Counted from the first letter of the stretch, positions 23,801-32,683 are shown. The stretch: 64,000 nucleotides of DNA from Rothia nasimurium (GCF_928392795.1 NZ_CAKMTJ010000002.1:219509-283508); one strand, 5' to 3'. Notes: a model not told the origin generated them from the letters alone. Program-made: numbers and translations.

Positions 23801-26642
23801 TCAGCCGCCAGTCCCCCAGCTCATCGCGGAAACGCTCAACCAGCAGGTGCTTCTCGCTGGGCACCTGACCGGTCGCCTCTGCCTGCTCACCCACATAGGC
23901 CAGCAGGTTATCGGCGGCCCACTCATCGAGCCCGATGCCGCGCAGACGGGCGTGGGCGGCGCTCGCGTCCTTACTGTTTTCAAGAGCCAGCTCCCGGGTG
24001 AAGGTACCCAGAGCCCTGCCTAAATCGACGGGACGGCCCGGGGAATCGCCGTGCCAGAAGGGCAGACGGCCGGGGACGCCCGGGGCCGGGGTCACTGTCA
24101 CCCGGTCGTGGGTGATGTCCTCAATCCGCCAGGACGATGCGCCCAGGGCAATGACGTCCCCGGCCCGGGACTCATAGACCATCTCCTCATCCAGCTCACC
24201 CACCCGCTTAGGGGCCTTAGAATCCTCAGCCCCGGCGATAAAGACCGGGAAGAGGCCACGGTCAGGAATCGTACCGCCGGAGGTCACTGCCAGGCGCTGG
24301 GCACCGGGGCGACCCTCAATCGTCCCGGCGTCCCGGTCCCAGACAATGCGGGGGCGCAGCTCGGCAAACTCGTCCGAGGGGTACTTACCGGCCAGCAAAT
24401 CAAGGGTTGCCTCAAAGGCCGCCCGGGGCAGGGTAGCAAAGGGAGCCGTTGCCCGCAGAGCCTCAAACCAGGCCTCCACGCTAATCGGCCCCAGGGCACA
24501 GGCGGCTACGGTTTGCTGGGCCAAAATATCCAGGGGGTTAGCGGGAATGGCCAGGGGCTCAATCTGCCCGGCCAGCATGCGCTGCACGGTCACTGTGGCG
24601 TTCAGCAGGTCGCCCCGGTGCTTGGGGTAGAGGTAGCCGCGTGACACCTCTCCCACCTGGTGGCCAGCACGGCCCACCCGCTGCAGGCCAGAGGCCACCG
24701 AGTGCGGGGCCTCCACCTGAATCACTAGGTCCACATGGCCCATATCAATACCCAGTTCCAGGGAGCTTGTGGCCACCACGCACCGCAGCTGCCCCGACTT
24801 CAGGGCCTCCTCAATCAGGGTGCGCTGGTCCTTCGACACCGACCCGTGGTGGGCCCGTGCCAGCACCGGCGGAGCCCCGGCAGCCGTCGCCGAGCCCCCC
24901 ATCACCTGGGCAGGGGGCTGGGTCGAAAGGGGTAAGGGCGCACCCGCCCCCGGCAGGCGCTCATCGTCAGCTTCCAGCCGGGTAGGGGCGTCCTTGGCTA
25001 GAGCCTCAGCCAGTACATCGGCCAGGGCCTTCGGCTCCCCGCCGGTAGCCGCGTAGGTGCGGGCACCGGTGGAGGCGCTCGCGGTCACCTCACCCAGCTC
25101 CCCGCGGGCCTCTAGACGGCCCAAGTAAATCTCGTTGAGGCGGGCCGTTAACTTCTCAGCCAGCCCGCGCGAGTTAGCAAAGACAATGGTGGAGCGGTTA
25201 GCCTCCACCAGATCCACAATGCGCTCTTCCACGTGCGGCCAGATGGAGGCCTGGTAGCCGTTAAGATTCGGGGTTTCGCCCCCGGCGCCGGAGCCCGGGG
25301 CGGACGCCGCCACCTGCACCTCTTCGATGGTGAGGGCGGGCTGGGCTCGGGTCTGTGCCTGGGGAGCGGACCCTGTTTCCTCACCGGGGAAAACACCCAC
25401 AGCATCCCACAGGGCCTGCTCGGCACTTGCCTGCTCACCGCTCACCCGACTACCGGGTGTGCGCGCAGGCAGGGGCTGGTCAAAGTAGTCAGAGGAAGGC
25501 TCGTCTGGCTGGGAGCCCAGGGCAGGGCCTGCCACCGGGCGGATACCCAGGGCCTCAGCCACCGTTACCCCTTGAGGCAGGGACTCCGCCAGCCGCACAG
25601 AGACTTCCGGCCGGGTGCCGGCGTCCGCCAGGGTATCGGCCTGCACGGTGCCGTCGTCGAAAGCGCGGTCCTCGAACTCGGTGGCGTCCAGGGAGCGAAT
25701 CTGGGAGCGGGTACGCTCGGTGAGCTTATCCAGGTAGGCACCTGACCCGGCGGGCGCTGGGGTTGGCCGGGGGCTACTGTCCTGCTTGAAGGAGTTATCC
25801 CCCTCGCCGTAGGCGTTGGGGCCGCCCAGGGCCGTCATATCGGGCACCGGCACCGAAAGGGTCAGCTCCCACTCCTTGGCCGAGGGCGGGCGCACAATCT
25901 GCACCGGCACACTACCACCCAAAAAGCGGGCGACGGTTTCAACTGGCTCCACGGTAGCCGACAGCCCCACGCGCTGGGCCGGGGTCTCAAGAATCTGGTC
26001 CAGGCGTTCAAGGGTCACCGCCAGGTGAGCACCACGCTTGGTACCGGCAACCGCGTGCACCTCATCGATAATGACCGTATGCACCTTGGTCAGGGTCGAG
26101 CGGGCCTTAGAGGTCAGCATCAAAAAGAGAGACTCGGGGGTGGTAATCAGAATATCCGGCGGGTTAGAAATCAGCTGGCGGCGTTCCTTAGCCGGGGTAT
26201 CACCGCTGCGCACACCCACCCGCACCTGCGGCGGCTCTACCCCCAGCTGCCGGGCGGTCTGGGCAATACCGATCAGGGGAGCGCGCAGGTTGCGCTCAAC
26301 ATCCACACCCAGGGCCTTGAGGGGGGAAATATAGAGGACGCGGGTGCCCCCGCCCCCTGCCTGCTGCGCCTGCCTGCCACCGGCGTCCGCCCCCTCATCG
26401 TTAGCGGCCCCGAGTCCCCCGCCCCCGTGGTTCTCAAAATGCAAGCGGTCAAGGGCCCACAGAAAGGCCGAAAGGGTCTTACCCGATCCGGTCGGAGCCA
26501 CAATCAGGGCATGGTGACCCGCCGAAATCGCCTCCCAGGCCCCCGCCTGGGCAGCCGTGGGAGCAGAAAAAGCCCCCTCAAACCAGCGACGGGTGGGGGC
26601 CGAGAAAAAACTCAGGGCACGGGAGGTAATGGGTTCTGCCAT
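20883..26642 (-). CDS. lhr: Lhr-family superfamily-2 DNA helicase, unusually large
   Basis: About 1919 aa ATP-dependent 3'-5' DNA helicase of the Lhr (long helicase-related) family, implicated in DNA repair. Motifs: APTGSGKTLSAFLWAL (Walker A, near residue 50), TTPESLFLML, IIDEVHA (DEVH box, near 193), and QVEAPHSVASGLQRVGRAGHQ (motif VI). The long Lhr core and the C-terminal winged-helix and DUF-type domains follow. A low-complexity stretch of about 190 residues rich in Pro, Ala, Gly and Glu lies between the first RecA domain and HVEERIVDLVEANRSTIVFANS. Typical actinobacterial Lhr has about 1500-1650 residues. The ATG at 26642 is taken; another in-frame ATG 3 codons upstream follows AAGGGG closely and may be the real one. 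Confidence 0.93.
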   Translation of the reverse strand: MAEPITSRALSFFSAPTRRWFEGAFSAPTAAQAGAWEAISAGHHALIVAPTGSGKTLSAFLWALDRLHFENHGGGGLGAANDEGADAGGRQAQQAGGGGTRVLYISPLKALGVDVERNLRAPLIGIAQTARQLGVEPPQVRVGVRSGDTPAKERRQLISNPPDILITTPESLFLMLTSKARSTLTKVHTVIIDEVHAVAGTKRGAHLAVTLERLDQILETPAQRVGLSATVEPVETVARFLGGSVPVQIVRPPSAKEWELTLSVPVPDMTALGGPNAYGEGDNSFKQDSSPRPTPAPAGSGAYLDKLTERTRSQIRSLDATEFEDRAFDDGTVQADTLADAGTRPEVSVRLAESLPQGVTVAEALGIRPVAGPALGSQPDEPSSDYFDQPLPARTPGSRVSGEQASAEQALWDAVGVFPGEETGSAPQAQTRAQPALTIEEVQVAASAPGSGAGGETPNLNGYQASIWPHVEERIVDLVEANRSTIVFANSRGLAEKLTARLNEIYLGRLEARGELGEVTASASTGARTYAATGGEPKALADVLAEALAKDAPTRLEADDERLPGAGAPLPLSTQPPAQVMGGSATAAGAPPVLARAHHGSVSKDQRTLIEEALKSGQLRCVVATSSLELGIDMGHVDLVIQVEAPHSVASGLQRVGRAGHQVGEVSRGYLYPKHRGDLLNATVTVQRMLAGQIEPLAIPANPLDILAQQTVAACALGPISVEAWFEALRATAPFATLPRAAFEATLDLLAGKYPSDEFAELRPRIVWDRDAGTIEGRPGAQRLAVTSGGTIPDRGLFPVFIAGAEDSKAPKRVGELDEEMVYESRAGDVIALGASSWRIEDITHDRVTVTPAPGVPGRLPFWHGDSPGRPVDLGRALGTFTRELALENSKDASAAHARLRGIGLDEWAADNLLAYVGEQAEATGQVPSEKHLLVERFRDELGDWRLILHSPLGMPVHSPWALAVGARAEERYGVNASAMAADDGIVLRIPAMEAEPPGADLFIFDPAELEDIVTERVGNSALFASRFRENAARALLLPRKDPGRRTPLWQQRQRSAQLLDVARKYPTFPLLLETARECLQDVYDLPALTALHKDLEAKKVRISEVETETPSPFARTLLFGYVAQFLYDGDSPLAERRAAALALDPALLAELLGKDELRELLDVEVIRSTEARLQRTAAGYRLRGVEGAADLLRLLGPLTAAEAAQRLRVLLDQGTGEDASAPTAEAETGKPGERVLTEAEATDHLEALVKAGRALRFRLHGRELYAAIEDAARLRDALGVPLPIGVPLAFLEPVEAPLVDLVARYARTHAPFTAAQAAAALSLGVSVVDTALRTLAADRRVISGEFLPEELRAELAAARTGSTDPAYLAGTEWVDASVLRTLRSRSLAALRADVEPVTPGTYARFLPPWQHVGSWQVTETAAAPGTVGAPAQPISVRRDESAMLSGYDGLLTVIDQLAGVRVPASALEPLILKARISDYTPALLDSAMSAGDVIWTGAGQLAGDDGWVALHLGESAALTLPDEVERTEALAALGALENTIYELLTGGLFFSQIQTQLAALATSLGNTPPNAQEISTALWNLVWAGLVTGDTFAPVRALISGGASAHKVAAPAPRARSVGMRHGASRLSASRLGVGVGRAPAVSAQVAPIDGGRWARIEAEPLDATVAAAARAELLMDRYGVLTRGAVAVEDTPGGFAGVYRVLSTAEEKGLARRGYFIEGLGAAQFSTSSTVDRLRAADDITAADEGQDVAPGASAYTPVRRTRHSVTLLAATDPANPYGAALPWPTPVAWDSNRTPIKHKPGRKAGAVIILVDGELTLYLERGGKTLLPFTDRTDRVEASAPLIGQLVRAGVADKIVIETAGGVDVLSTPAPLPPAPDQPDAAAESGEHPVLTLRRALLAAGFYATPRGLRMRKDYS

Positions 26643-26670
26643 AGCCCCCATTATCCCCTTAAAAACAAAC

Positions 26671-26720
26671 GGGCCGGGCACACCGGGCAACCTGGAAGGT
26701 AGCCCGGTGCACCCGGCCTT
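26671..26720 (-). terminator. Hairpin between the DUF4232 gene and lhr
   Basis: GGCCGGGCACACCGGGC pairs with GCCCGGTGCACCCGGCC with two mismatches, 25 nt after the DUF4232 stop codon on the minus strand. Confidence 0.55.
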
Positions 26721-26745
26721 GAGAGCACAGATGCCCGCCGCTTGG

Positions 26746-27525
26746 CTAGGGGGTAGCCCCCACCGCGCCCACCGAAAGCTGGGCGACAGAGGTGTTAGAG
26801 CAGGCTTCCGCCGCAAAGTTCAGCACCAGGGCCTGGGAGGAGCCAGGAGCCTGCACCGAGTAGCCCGCAGCAGAAACGCTCTGGCAGGCATCCCCGTAGA
26901 GCTGGGCCCGGGTCTCACGCAGGGTAGCGGTCAGAGAATCGCCGGGAGCAATCACGCCACCCGAAGACGACCACTCGGTAGCATTCGCAGCTGCCGCCCC
27001 CACCTGCTGGCCGGCCGCATTAACGTAGTGCACAGCGGGGTAGCCGCTCATGGTGCAGTTGGCATCCCCGGTATTGGTAAAGGTCAGGGTGATATAGCGC
27101 GAACCCGCTGCGCCACCGCCCTGAGCCACCGCGGCCTCAATATAGAGCTGGTCGTAATCACAAACAGCAACACCAGCTGCCGAGCTGGCGAACTGGCTAC
27201 CGCTCGCGGCAGGGTTCTGGGCGCTCACGGTGGGCTCTACGGTGATAACGGTGCCGGTGGGCACCGGTTCAGGGTCAGCGGAGGTACTGGGGGCCGGGGT
27301 GACCTCTTGCACGGTGGGCTGACGGGTGGTTGCCGCTGCAGAAGGCGCGGCGCTGGTAGCCAATCCGGTGGGCGAGGGGGACGCCTGCGCGGACGAGGTC
27401 GTAGCAGCCGGGCTGCTCACGGTGCTTTCTGCGGTGGTGGTGCCGGTAGTGGCGCTACCGCAGGCGGTGAGTACTGTGAGCAGGCCAAGTGCTGCGAGGG
27501 GGAGAAGGGGGATACGTGCTTTCAT
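26746..27525 (-). CDS. DUF4232 lipoprotein
   Basis: 259-aa secreted lipoprotein. The signal peptide MKARIPLLPLAALGLLTVLTAC ends in a lipobox (LTAC), so the Cys at about residue 22 is lipidated. A Ser/Thr/Ala/Pro-rich linker of about 100 residues follows, then a folded C-terminal domain with conserved cysteines (VCDYDQLYIEAA, DANCTMSGYPAVHYV, YGDACQSV, AEACSNTSV). This is the pattern of the actinobacterial DUF4232 family, which often carries two disulfides. Function unknown. It starts 5 nt after the ferredoxin stop codon, so the two genes are cotranscribed. Confidence 0.85.
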   Translation of the reverse strand: MKARIPLLPLAALGLLTVLTACGSATTGTTTAESTVSSPAATTSSAQASPSPTGLATSAAPSAAATTRQPTVQEVTPAPSTSADPEPVPTGTVITVEPTVSAQNPAASGSQFASSAAGVAVCDYDQLYIEAAVAQGGGAAGSRYITLTFTNTGDANCTMSGYPAVHYVNAAGQQVGAAAANATEWSSSGGVIAPGDSLTATLRETRAQLYGDACQSVSAAGYSVQAPGSSQALVLNFAAEACSNTSVAQLSVGAVGATP

Positions 27526-27530
27526 GCAGC

Positions 27531-27851
27531 CTACATTCCGGGCTGTAGGGTGACGCTTGCCCCGTCCATTCCCTCGGTGTATTCGGTCTGGCAGCTCAGG
27601 CGAGAACATTCGTTGGCGATATCGTCGATCATGTCGAGCAGATCTTCTTCTGCTTCTTCGCGGGGCAGGGTTGCTTCGATGTGCTCGGGGTCGATGAAGG
27701 CGTGGCAGGTTGCGCAGGAGGCATTGCCACCGCAGGTTGCCAGCACGGGGAAGCCTGCGGCGAGGACGGCCTCAAGCATGGTCTGGTGGGGCTCCCAGGC
27801 GACGTCCTTGGTGGTGCCGTTCTCGTCGGTGACCGTGATGTTTACGCTCAT
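27531..27851 (-). CDS. [2Fe-2S] ferredoxin
   Basis: 106-aa electron carrier of the plant/adrenodoxin type. Cluster cysteines: CGGNASCATC (C-x5-C-x2-C), and the fourth in SRLSCQTEY. LPREEAEEDLLDMIDDI matches the acidic partner-binding helix of adrenodoxin-type ferredoxins that serve P450s or dioxygenases. AGGAGAACAC precedes the ATG. No partner oxidoreductase lies nearby, so the redox partner is unknown. Upstream gene of the operon with the DUF4232 lipoprotein. Confidence 0.92.
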   Translation of the reverse strand: MSVNITVTDENGTTKDVAWEPHQTMLEAVLAAGFPVLATCGGNASCATCHAFIDPEHIEATLPREEAEEDLLDMIDDIANECSRLSCQTEYTEGMDGASVTLQPGM

Positions 27852-28025
27852 GTGTTCTCCTGTGCTAGGGCAGCGCTGGGGCTGCCGGTCTTGGTCCTGT
27901 CCCTATTTTAGGGGGGCTACCCCGTCTATCCCCGCTTTTTGTGGTTAAAACTACGGTGGGCGGACGCCTGCCGCCAGCTTGGTAACGGGGTGTTACGCTG
28001 GGAGACAGCTGGGGGGGGGACAAGA

Positions 28026-28057
28026 AAAAACCGGCCTCCCGAAGGAGGCCGGTTTTT
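28026..28057 (-). terminator. Terminator of tRNA-Arg
   Basis: AAAAACCGGCCTCC (28026-28039) is perfectly inverted at 28044-28057, with a 4-nt loop and A/T tails on both sides. It lies 5 nt beyond the tRNA 3' end. Confidence 0.9.
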
Positions 28058-28062
28058 ATCGG

Positions 28063-28138
28063 TGGTGCGCCCGAAGGGATTCGAACCCCCAACCTTCTGA
28101 TCCGTAGTCAGATGCTCTATCCGTTGAGCTACAGGCGC
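28063..28138 (-). tRNA. tRNA-Arg (anticodon ACG), CCA encoded
   Basis: A 76-nt cloverleaf on the minus strand. The acceptor GCGCCTG pairs with CGGGCGC (one G-T); the D-arm contains GCTCAACGGATAGAGC; the anticodon stem TCTGA/TCAGA has loop CTACGGA, giving ACG. The T-arm is GGGGGTTCGAATCCC, and the 3' ACCA is encoded. ACG (read as ICG) decodes CGU/CGC/CGA arginine codons. Its own promoter and terminator flank it. Confidence 0.97.
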
Positions 28139-28184
28139 ATCATGCGTTGACCGGCTTTCTCGGCCCGTCGCGGCAACAGGTAAT

Positions 28185-28213
28185 ACATTACGCAGGTTTG
28201 CGTTGCTGTGCAA
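28185..28213 (-). promoter_or_regulatory. Stable-RNA promoter of tRNA-Arg
   Basis: On the minus strand the -35 box is TTGCAC (28208-28213), followed by a 17-nt spacer ending AACCTGCG and a -10 box TAATGT (28185-28190). The same spacer end and following bases occur in the rRNA promoter at 63644-63672. Confidence 0.75.
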
Positions 28214-28581
28214 ATCGAAAATGCGTGACCCTGCTCTCAAAAGGGGTGAATCTGGGGTGAAAACCGCGTAAATACGCGGAAAAAGAGGGGGTGAAGAAAG
28301 TTGAAAAAGTTTACCCGGGCCCGCATTTTGTTGGCCAGACCACAGGTCAAGAGGACTGTAACGAAATATTTACGTACTAATGAGGACAAACCGGGGCGAG
28401 CTATGTACTCTGGAAACACACGATGAAGTGAAAGTGCACCGCGCGACGCGTTTATTCATTGATATGGGTGGCGCGTTTTTCTGTTTCTACCCGCCTGCGG
28501 GCTAGTGGCAGGGCGGGGCACGCGCACCTGAACAACACAGTGGAGTGTTTCAGGTCAACGATTTATAAGGGGAAGCGTCAG
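28214..28581. other. Intergenic region upstream of pckG, no gene seen
   Basis: It contains the upstream side of the tRNA promoter and the untranslated leader of pckG (ribosome binding site AAGGGGAAG). An A+T-rich stretch near 28355-28385 (ACGAAATATTTACGTACT) could carry the pckG promoter, but no -35/-10 pair stands out. Readings through it are short and lack ribosome binding sites. Confidence 0.5.
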
Positions 28582-30405
28582 ATGACTGACATTTCAATCG
28601 ACAACGTAACCGCACAGGCACCCACCACCCACGCAGAGCTGCTGCAGTGGGTTGCTGATATTGCCCAGATGACTCAGCCTGAGCGTATCTACTGGGCCGA
28701 TGGTTCGCAGGAAGAATACGACCGTCTGGCCGGTGAGCTGGTTGAGGCCGGCACCTTCCGTAAGCTCAGCGATCACGAGTTTCCGAACTCCTACGTTGCC
28801 TTCTCAGACCCCGACGACGTGGCTCGTGTGGAAGAGCGTACCTTTATTTGTTCAGCGACCGAAGAGGGCGCTGGCCCTACCAACAACTGGCGTGACCCTG
28901 CTGAAATGAAGGCCACCCTGACTGAGCTCTTCACCGGGTCTATGCGGGGCCGCACCATGTACGTCATTCCTTTCGTCATGGGCTCGCTGGACGCCACCAA
29001 CCCCAAGTTTGGTGTCGAAATCACCGACTCGGCCTACGTGGTGACCTCCATGCGTATTATGGCGACCATCGGCGCCGATGTGCTGAAGAAAATGACCGAA
29101 ACCGAGGCCTTCTTCGTTAAGGCTCTACACTCGGTCGGTGCCCCTCTCGCCGATGGGCAGGCAGACGTTCCCTGGCCCTGCAATCCCGAAAAGTACATTG
29201 TGCAGTTCCCCGAGGATCGCGAAATCTGGTCCTTCGGTTCCGGCTACGGCGGCAATGCTCTGCTGGGTAAGAAGTGTTACGCCCTGCGTATCGCCTCAGC
29301 TATTGGCCACGATGAGGGCTGGATGGCCGAGCACATGCTGGTGCTCAAGATGACCAACCCCGAGGGCGAGAGCAAGTACATCTCGGCAGCTTTCCCCTCA
29401 GCCTGTGGCAAGACCAACTTTGCCATGATGGACCCCACTATTGACGGCTGGAAGGCCGAAATGGTCGGCGACGACATCGCCTGGATTGAATTCCGCGACG
29501 GCAAGCCCTTCGTGGTCAACCCCGAGGCAGGCCTCTTCGGTGTAGCCCCGGGTACCGGCTGGTCCACCAACCCCAATGCCATGCGCGCTATTGCTAAGGG
29601 CAACACCATCTTCACGAACGTGGCCCTCACTGACGATAACTCCGTCTGGTGGGAGGGCAAGACCGATGAGGTACCGGAGCACCTCATCGACTGGCAGGGC
29701 AATGATTGGACCCCCGAATCTGGCCGTCCTGCTGCCCACCCCAACTCCCGCTTCTGCACCCCCATCTCCCAGGCGGACATGCTGGCTGAAGAGTACTACG
29801 CACCGGACGGTGTGCCCCTCTCAGCCATCATCTTCGGTGGCCGCCGCAAGACCACCGTGCCCCTGGTGGCTGAAGCCTCCAGCTGGGAGCAGGGTGTCTT
29901 CCGAGGCGTGACCCTCTCATCCGAGACCACCGCTGCCGCCAAGGGTGCTGTTGGTGTGGTTCGCCGCGACCCCATGGCCATGCTGCCCTTCATCGGCTAC
30001 AACGCCGGTGACTACATCCAGCACTGGATTGACCTGGGCAAGAAGCACGGTGAAGAGAATATGCCCAAGATTTACTACGTCAACTGGTTCCGCCGTACCC
30101 CCGATGGGGGCTTCGCCTGGCCCGGTTTCGGTGAAAACTCTCGCGTGGTCAAGTGGATTTTCGATCGACTGGATGGCAAAGCTGCCGGTGAAGAGACCTT
30201 CCTTGGCGTCGTGCCCGGTAAGAATGACCTCGATCTAACCGGTCTTGATATTAGCGATGCAGAACTTACTGCCGCCCTGGCCGTCAACAAAGACGAGTGG
30301 GCAGAAGAGCTGCCCGGTATTGACGAGTGGCTAGCTTTCCTTGGCGATAAGGTGCCCGCTGAAATTCACGCCCAGCGAGATGCTTTAGCTGCTGAGCTGA
30401 ACTAA
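28582..30405 (+). CDS. pckG: Phosphoenolpyruvate carboxykinase (GTP)
   Basis: 607-aa cytosolic enzyme converting oxaloacetate and GTP to PEP, GDP and CO2 at the entry to gluconeogenesis. Motifs: [13 protein letters not shown] (kinase P-loop with the reactive Cys of the GTP class), [12 protein letters not shown] (metal-binding kinase-2), [12 protein letters not shown], and [24 protein letters not shown]. Length is typical for the GTP-dependent family (about 600). The ATG at 28582 has AAGGGGAAG about 7 nt upstream. A 41-codon upstream extension is rejected. Confidence 0.97.
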   Translation: MTDISIDNVTAQAPTTHAELLQWVADIAQMTQPERIYWADGSQEEYDRLAGELVEAGTFRKLSDHEFPNSYVAFSDPDDVARVEERTFICSATEEGAGPTNNWRDPAEMKATLTELFTGSMRGRTMYVIPFVMGSLDATNPKFGVEITDSAYVVTSMRIMATIGADVLKKMTETEAFFVKALHSVGAPLADGQADVPWPCNPEKYIVQFPEDREIWSFGSGYGGNALLGKKCYALRIASAIGHDEGWMAEHMLVLKMTNPEGESKYISAAFPSACGKTNFAMMDPTIDGWKAEMVGDDIAWIEFRDGKPFVVNPEAGLFGVAPGTGWSTNPNAMRAIAKGNTIFTNVALTDDNSVWWEGKTDEVPEHLIDWQGNDWTPESGRPAAHPNSRFCTPISQADMLAEEYYAPDGVPLSAIIFGGRRKTTVPLVAEASSWEQGVFRGVTLSSETTAAAKGAVGVVRRDPMAMLPFIGYNAGDYIQHWIDLGKKHGEENMPKIYYVNWFRRTPDGGFAWPGFGENSRVVKWIFDRLDGKAAGEETFLGVVPGKNDLDLTGLDISDAELTAALAVNKDEWAEELPGIDEWLAFLGDKVPAEIHAQRDALAAELN

Positions 30406-30486
30406 GGTATGCCGTCCTTTCACTGATGTAGTGCGCTGTTGTCAGCGTCCTTGCAAGCGAAAGTAAATAGAGCGACACGGTGAGGC

Positions 30487-30523
30487 AGGTGACCTGTGCG
30501 AAAATTTTTCGCACAGGTCACCT
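30487..30523 (+). terminator. Terminator of pckG
   Basis: AGGTGACCTGTGCGAAAA pairs perfectly with its inverse ending at 30523, then TGTTTT. Confidence 0.85.
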
Positions 30524-30729
30524 TGTTTTCTGCTCAGGGGCTCCCAGACGGCCCCAAAGAGTGGACGTAAAGCGGGCTTAATATTCTGTAGAATGCTTAA
30601 GAATGGCTGAATACTGTGTAGCCCCGCTGCGCCTCCCCCAGAAAGCTCATCGACTAGCCACCGACTTACCACAGAGCTTTTGTGCGGCCTAGGGTCTACT
30701 CCTCGCATCTGTCGGAAGGAAAAACAAGA
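30524..30729. other. Promoter region of the orphan ABC ATPase
   Basis: No gene is seen here. A TAGAAT hexamer near 30592 within AATATTCTGTAGAATG (an ATTC/GAAT palindrome) is the best -10 candidate. An AAGGAAAAAC ribosome binding site precedes the GTG at 30730. Confidence 0.4.
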
Positions 30730-32217
30730 GTGGGAAATCTGCTGAGTGTCAAGAACCTCACCAAGAACCACGAGCACCTTCGCGCCCTCAAGGGTGTGAA
30801 TCTGGAGGTAGCTGCCGGTGAGATTGTAGGTCTTCTCGGCGAAAACGGTGCAGGAAAGTCAACCTTCCTGTCGATTCTGGGCGGCTGGGACCGTCCCGGC
30901 GGTGGCACCATCACCTTAGACGGTGAAAAGTACGCCCCCCATACTCCCGAGGAAGCTCTTGAAGCCGGCGTTGGCTCTATTCGTCAGAAGTTCAAGGTAG
31001 ACCCCGAACTCACCGTCGCTCAGGCGATCTTTCGCTCCACTGAGCACGCTGATGAAGAGGAAGAAGCCCAGGTTGCTCGCGCCCAGGAACTCATTTCAGA
31101 AATCGGCCTGGCGGTAGATCCCCGCGCCAAGATGGGAGACCTGGTCCGGGCTGAACAGGCTCTAGTTGAGGTTGTACGTATGGAGGCCGAGAACACCCGT
31201 CTGGTGCTCATGGACGAAGTCGCTGCAACCTTCAATGACTACGAAATCTACCAGCTACACGAGGTCACCCGTAAGCTGGCCGCCGAGGGGCGCGCAGTGA
31301 TCTACATTACCCACCGTATCGACGAGATCCGCTCACTTGCTAACCGCGCTGTGATTCTCTCTGAGGGCACCATCAACACCGAGATTAACCCCGGTACGAT
31401 GACCGCCGAAGAAATCGCCTTCAAGATGTTCAACCGCGAAATCGAGATGGGCGGACGCCCCGATGAGTTCGCAGGTGAAGACGCAAAACTGGTGATTGAG
31501 AACCTGACCAGCGCCAAGGGCTCTCTCAATAACGTCAGCTTCTCCGTAGACCGCGGTGAGATTTTTGGTCTGACCGGCCTGCGACGCTCAGGTATCAACG
31601 AGGTCGCAGCGGCTCTGGTGGGCGTGGACGAGACCGCCAAGTTTGGCACCCTCAAGATTAACGGCGAGGACGCCACTATCGGCTCCCCCGAGGAATCGGT
31701 TGCCCACGGTATTGGCTATCTGTCAGATAATGACGATGAGCTGGGCCTGGCCAACGAACGCTCCATCGCTAAGACCCTGATGGAAAACGCCGGCCTCAAG
31801 GAAAGCCCCGAGGGCTTCTTGCACGAGGTATCTGCCCTACGTGAGGTAGCTGAGCAGATTCAGAAGCTGCGCATCAAGACCACCAATATTCAGGGTGAAG
31901 TCGGTAAGCTCTCGGGTGGTGACCAGCAGAAGGTCGCCCTGGCCCGCTGGATGACTACCGACTGCGAGATTCTGATTCTCAACCACCCCACCCGTGGCAT
32001 CGATGTCAGCGCCAAGAGCGAAATCTACAAGATGCTGACCGAGCTGACCGAAAAGGGCACCTCTATTATCCTGATCGGTTCAGACATGTCTGAGCTTATC
32101 GGCCTCTGCAACCGCATTGCCGTGATGCGCTCTGGCGAGCTGGTCTCTATTCAGCAGAATAAGGTCGCGACCGAAGATACCCTCATGGGCGAGGCACTGG
32201 GCGAAGACCTGGTCTAG
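30730..32217 (+). CDS. Orphan sugar-type ABC ATPase with two degenerate nucleotide-binding domains
   Basis: 495-aa fusion of two ABC ATPase domains, organised like the MglA/RbsA subunits of sugar importers. Domain 1 has an intact Walker A (GENGAGKST, about 37-45) and a His-switch (YITHR). Its signature is replaced by MGDLVRAEQALVEVV, and its Walker B reads LVLMDEVAATF instead of LDEPT. Domain 2 has no GKS/T Walker A (GLRRSGIN, as usual for the family) but a good signature (LSGGDQQKVALAR); its Walker B is LILNHPTRGIDV, so both the Asp and catalytic Glu of DEPTRGIDV are changed. No permease or binding protein is adjacent. It may have a regulatory or non-transport role. The GTG at 30730 follows AAGGA. 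Confidence 0.85.
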   Translation: MGNLLSVKNLTKNHEHLRALKGVNLEVAAGEIVGLLGENGAGKSTFLSILGGWDRPGGGTITLDGEKYAPHTPEEALEAGVGSIRQKFKVDPELTVAQAIFRSTEHADEEEEAQVARAQELISEIGLAVDPRAKMGDLVRAEQALVEVVRMEAENTRLVLMDEVAATFNDYEIYQLHEVTRKLAAEGRAVIYITHRIDEIRSLANRAVILSEGTINTEINPGTMTAEEIAFKMFNREIEMGGRPDEFAGEDAKLVIENLTSAKGSLNNVSFSVDRGEIFGLTGLRRSGINEVAAALVGVDETAKFGTLKINGEDATIGSPEESVAHGIGYLSDNDDELGLANERSIAKTLMENAGLKESPEGFLHEVSALREVAEQIQKLRIKTTNIQGEVGKLSGGDQQKVALARWMTTDCEILILNHPTRGIDVSAKSEIYKMLTELTEKGTSIILIGSDMSELIGLCNRIAVMRSGELVSIQQNKVATEDTLMGEALGEDLV

Positions 32218-32243
32218 CCGCCCACCGGCGTCCTGATACTAGA

Positions 32244-32277
32244 AAGAACCCCCGGCAGGTTACCTGCCGGGGTTCTT
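32244..32277 (+). terminator. Terminator after the ABC ATPase gene
   Basis: AAGAACCCCCGGCAGGT pairs with ACCTGCCGGGGTTCTT (one bulged C). Confidence 0.8.
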
Positions 32278-32314
32278 GAGCTATCAGGCTTGAGAGACTG
32301 CCTCTACCTGCGAC

Positions 32315-32683
32315 TTACAGGGAGATGCGGCCTGAGATGGCGTTCAGCTTGTGACGAGCCAGAGCCAGGTTAGCGGTGTTACGATCGAGCACCAGGTAGA
32401 CGAAGAGGCCTGAGGTCTCTGAAGCGTTCAGCACGTTAATCAGGTGGTACTGGGAAGACAGGGTAATCATGATGTCTTCGATGTTGCCGTTCAGACCCAG
32501 GTCGTTCATGGTCTTGAGCTTGGCACGTACTACGTTGGAGTTACCAGCAGCAGCAACAGTCAGGTCGAAACCGGGTGAACCGCCGGAGGCCAGAGCCATA
32601 CCGGATGAGATATCAACGAGAGCTGCACCGGTTGCGCCTTCAATGGACAGAAGTTCCTGGATGGAGGTATCAAGCTGTGACAA
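32315..32683 (-). CDS. Roadblock/LC7-domain protein
   Basis: 122-aa soluble protein of the roadblock/LAMTOR fold (MglB-like), which in bacteria usually works with small Ras-like GTPases. QELLSIEGATGAALVDISSGMALASGG is the classical roadblock N-terminus, and VAAAGNSNVVRAKLKTMNDLGLNGNIEDIMI follows (quoted as the helix and beta segments). Length is typical for a one-domain member. The start is TTG at 32683 with AAGGA 6 nt upstream. No MglA-like GTPase is nearby; convergent with the orphan ABC ATPase gene. Role unknown. Confidence 0.8.
   Translation of the reverse strand: MSQLDTSIQELLSIEGATGAALVDISSGMALASGGSPGFDLTVAAAGNSNVVRAKLKTMNDLGLNGNIEDIMITLSSQYHLINVLNASETSGLFVYLVLDRNTANLALARHKLNAISGRISL

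Noticed and set aside
24051..26702. Plus-strand readings across lhr
   Set aside because: Shadow frames of the helicase gene, no initiation signals.
28063..28138. tRNA-Arg as an integration site
   Set aside because: No integrase gene, no repeat of the tRNA 3' end and no foreign composition next to it.
27926..28240. 104-aa minus-strand reading
   Set aside because: Runs through the tRNA-Arg gene and its terminator.
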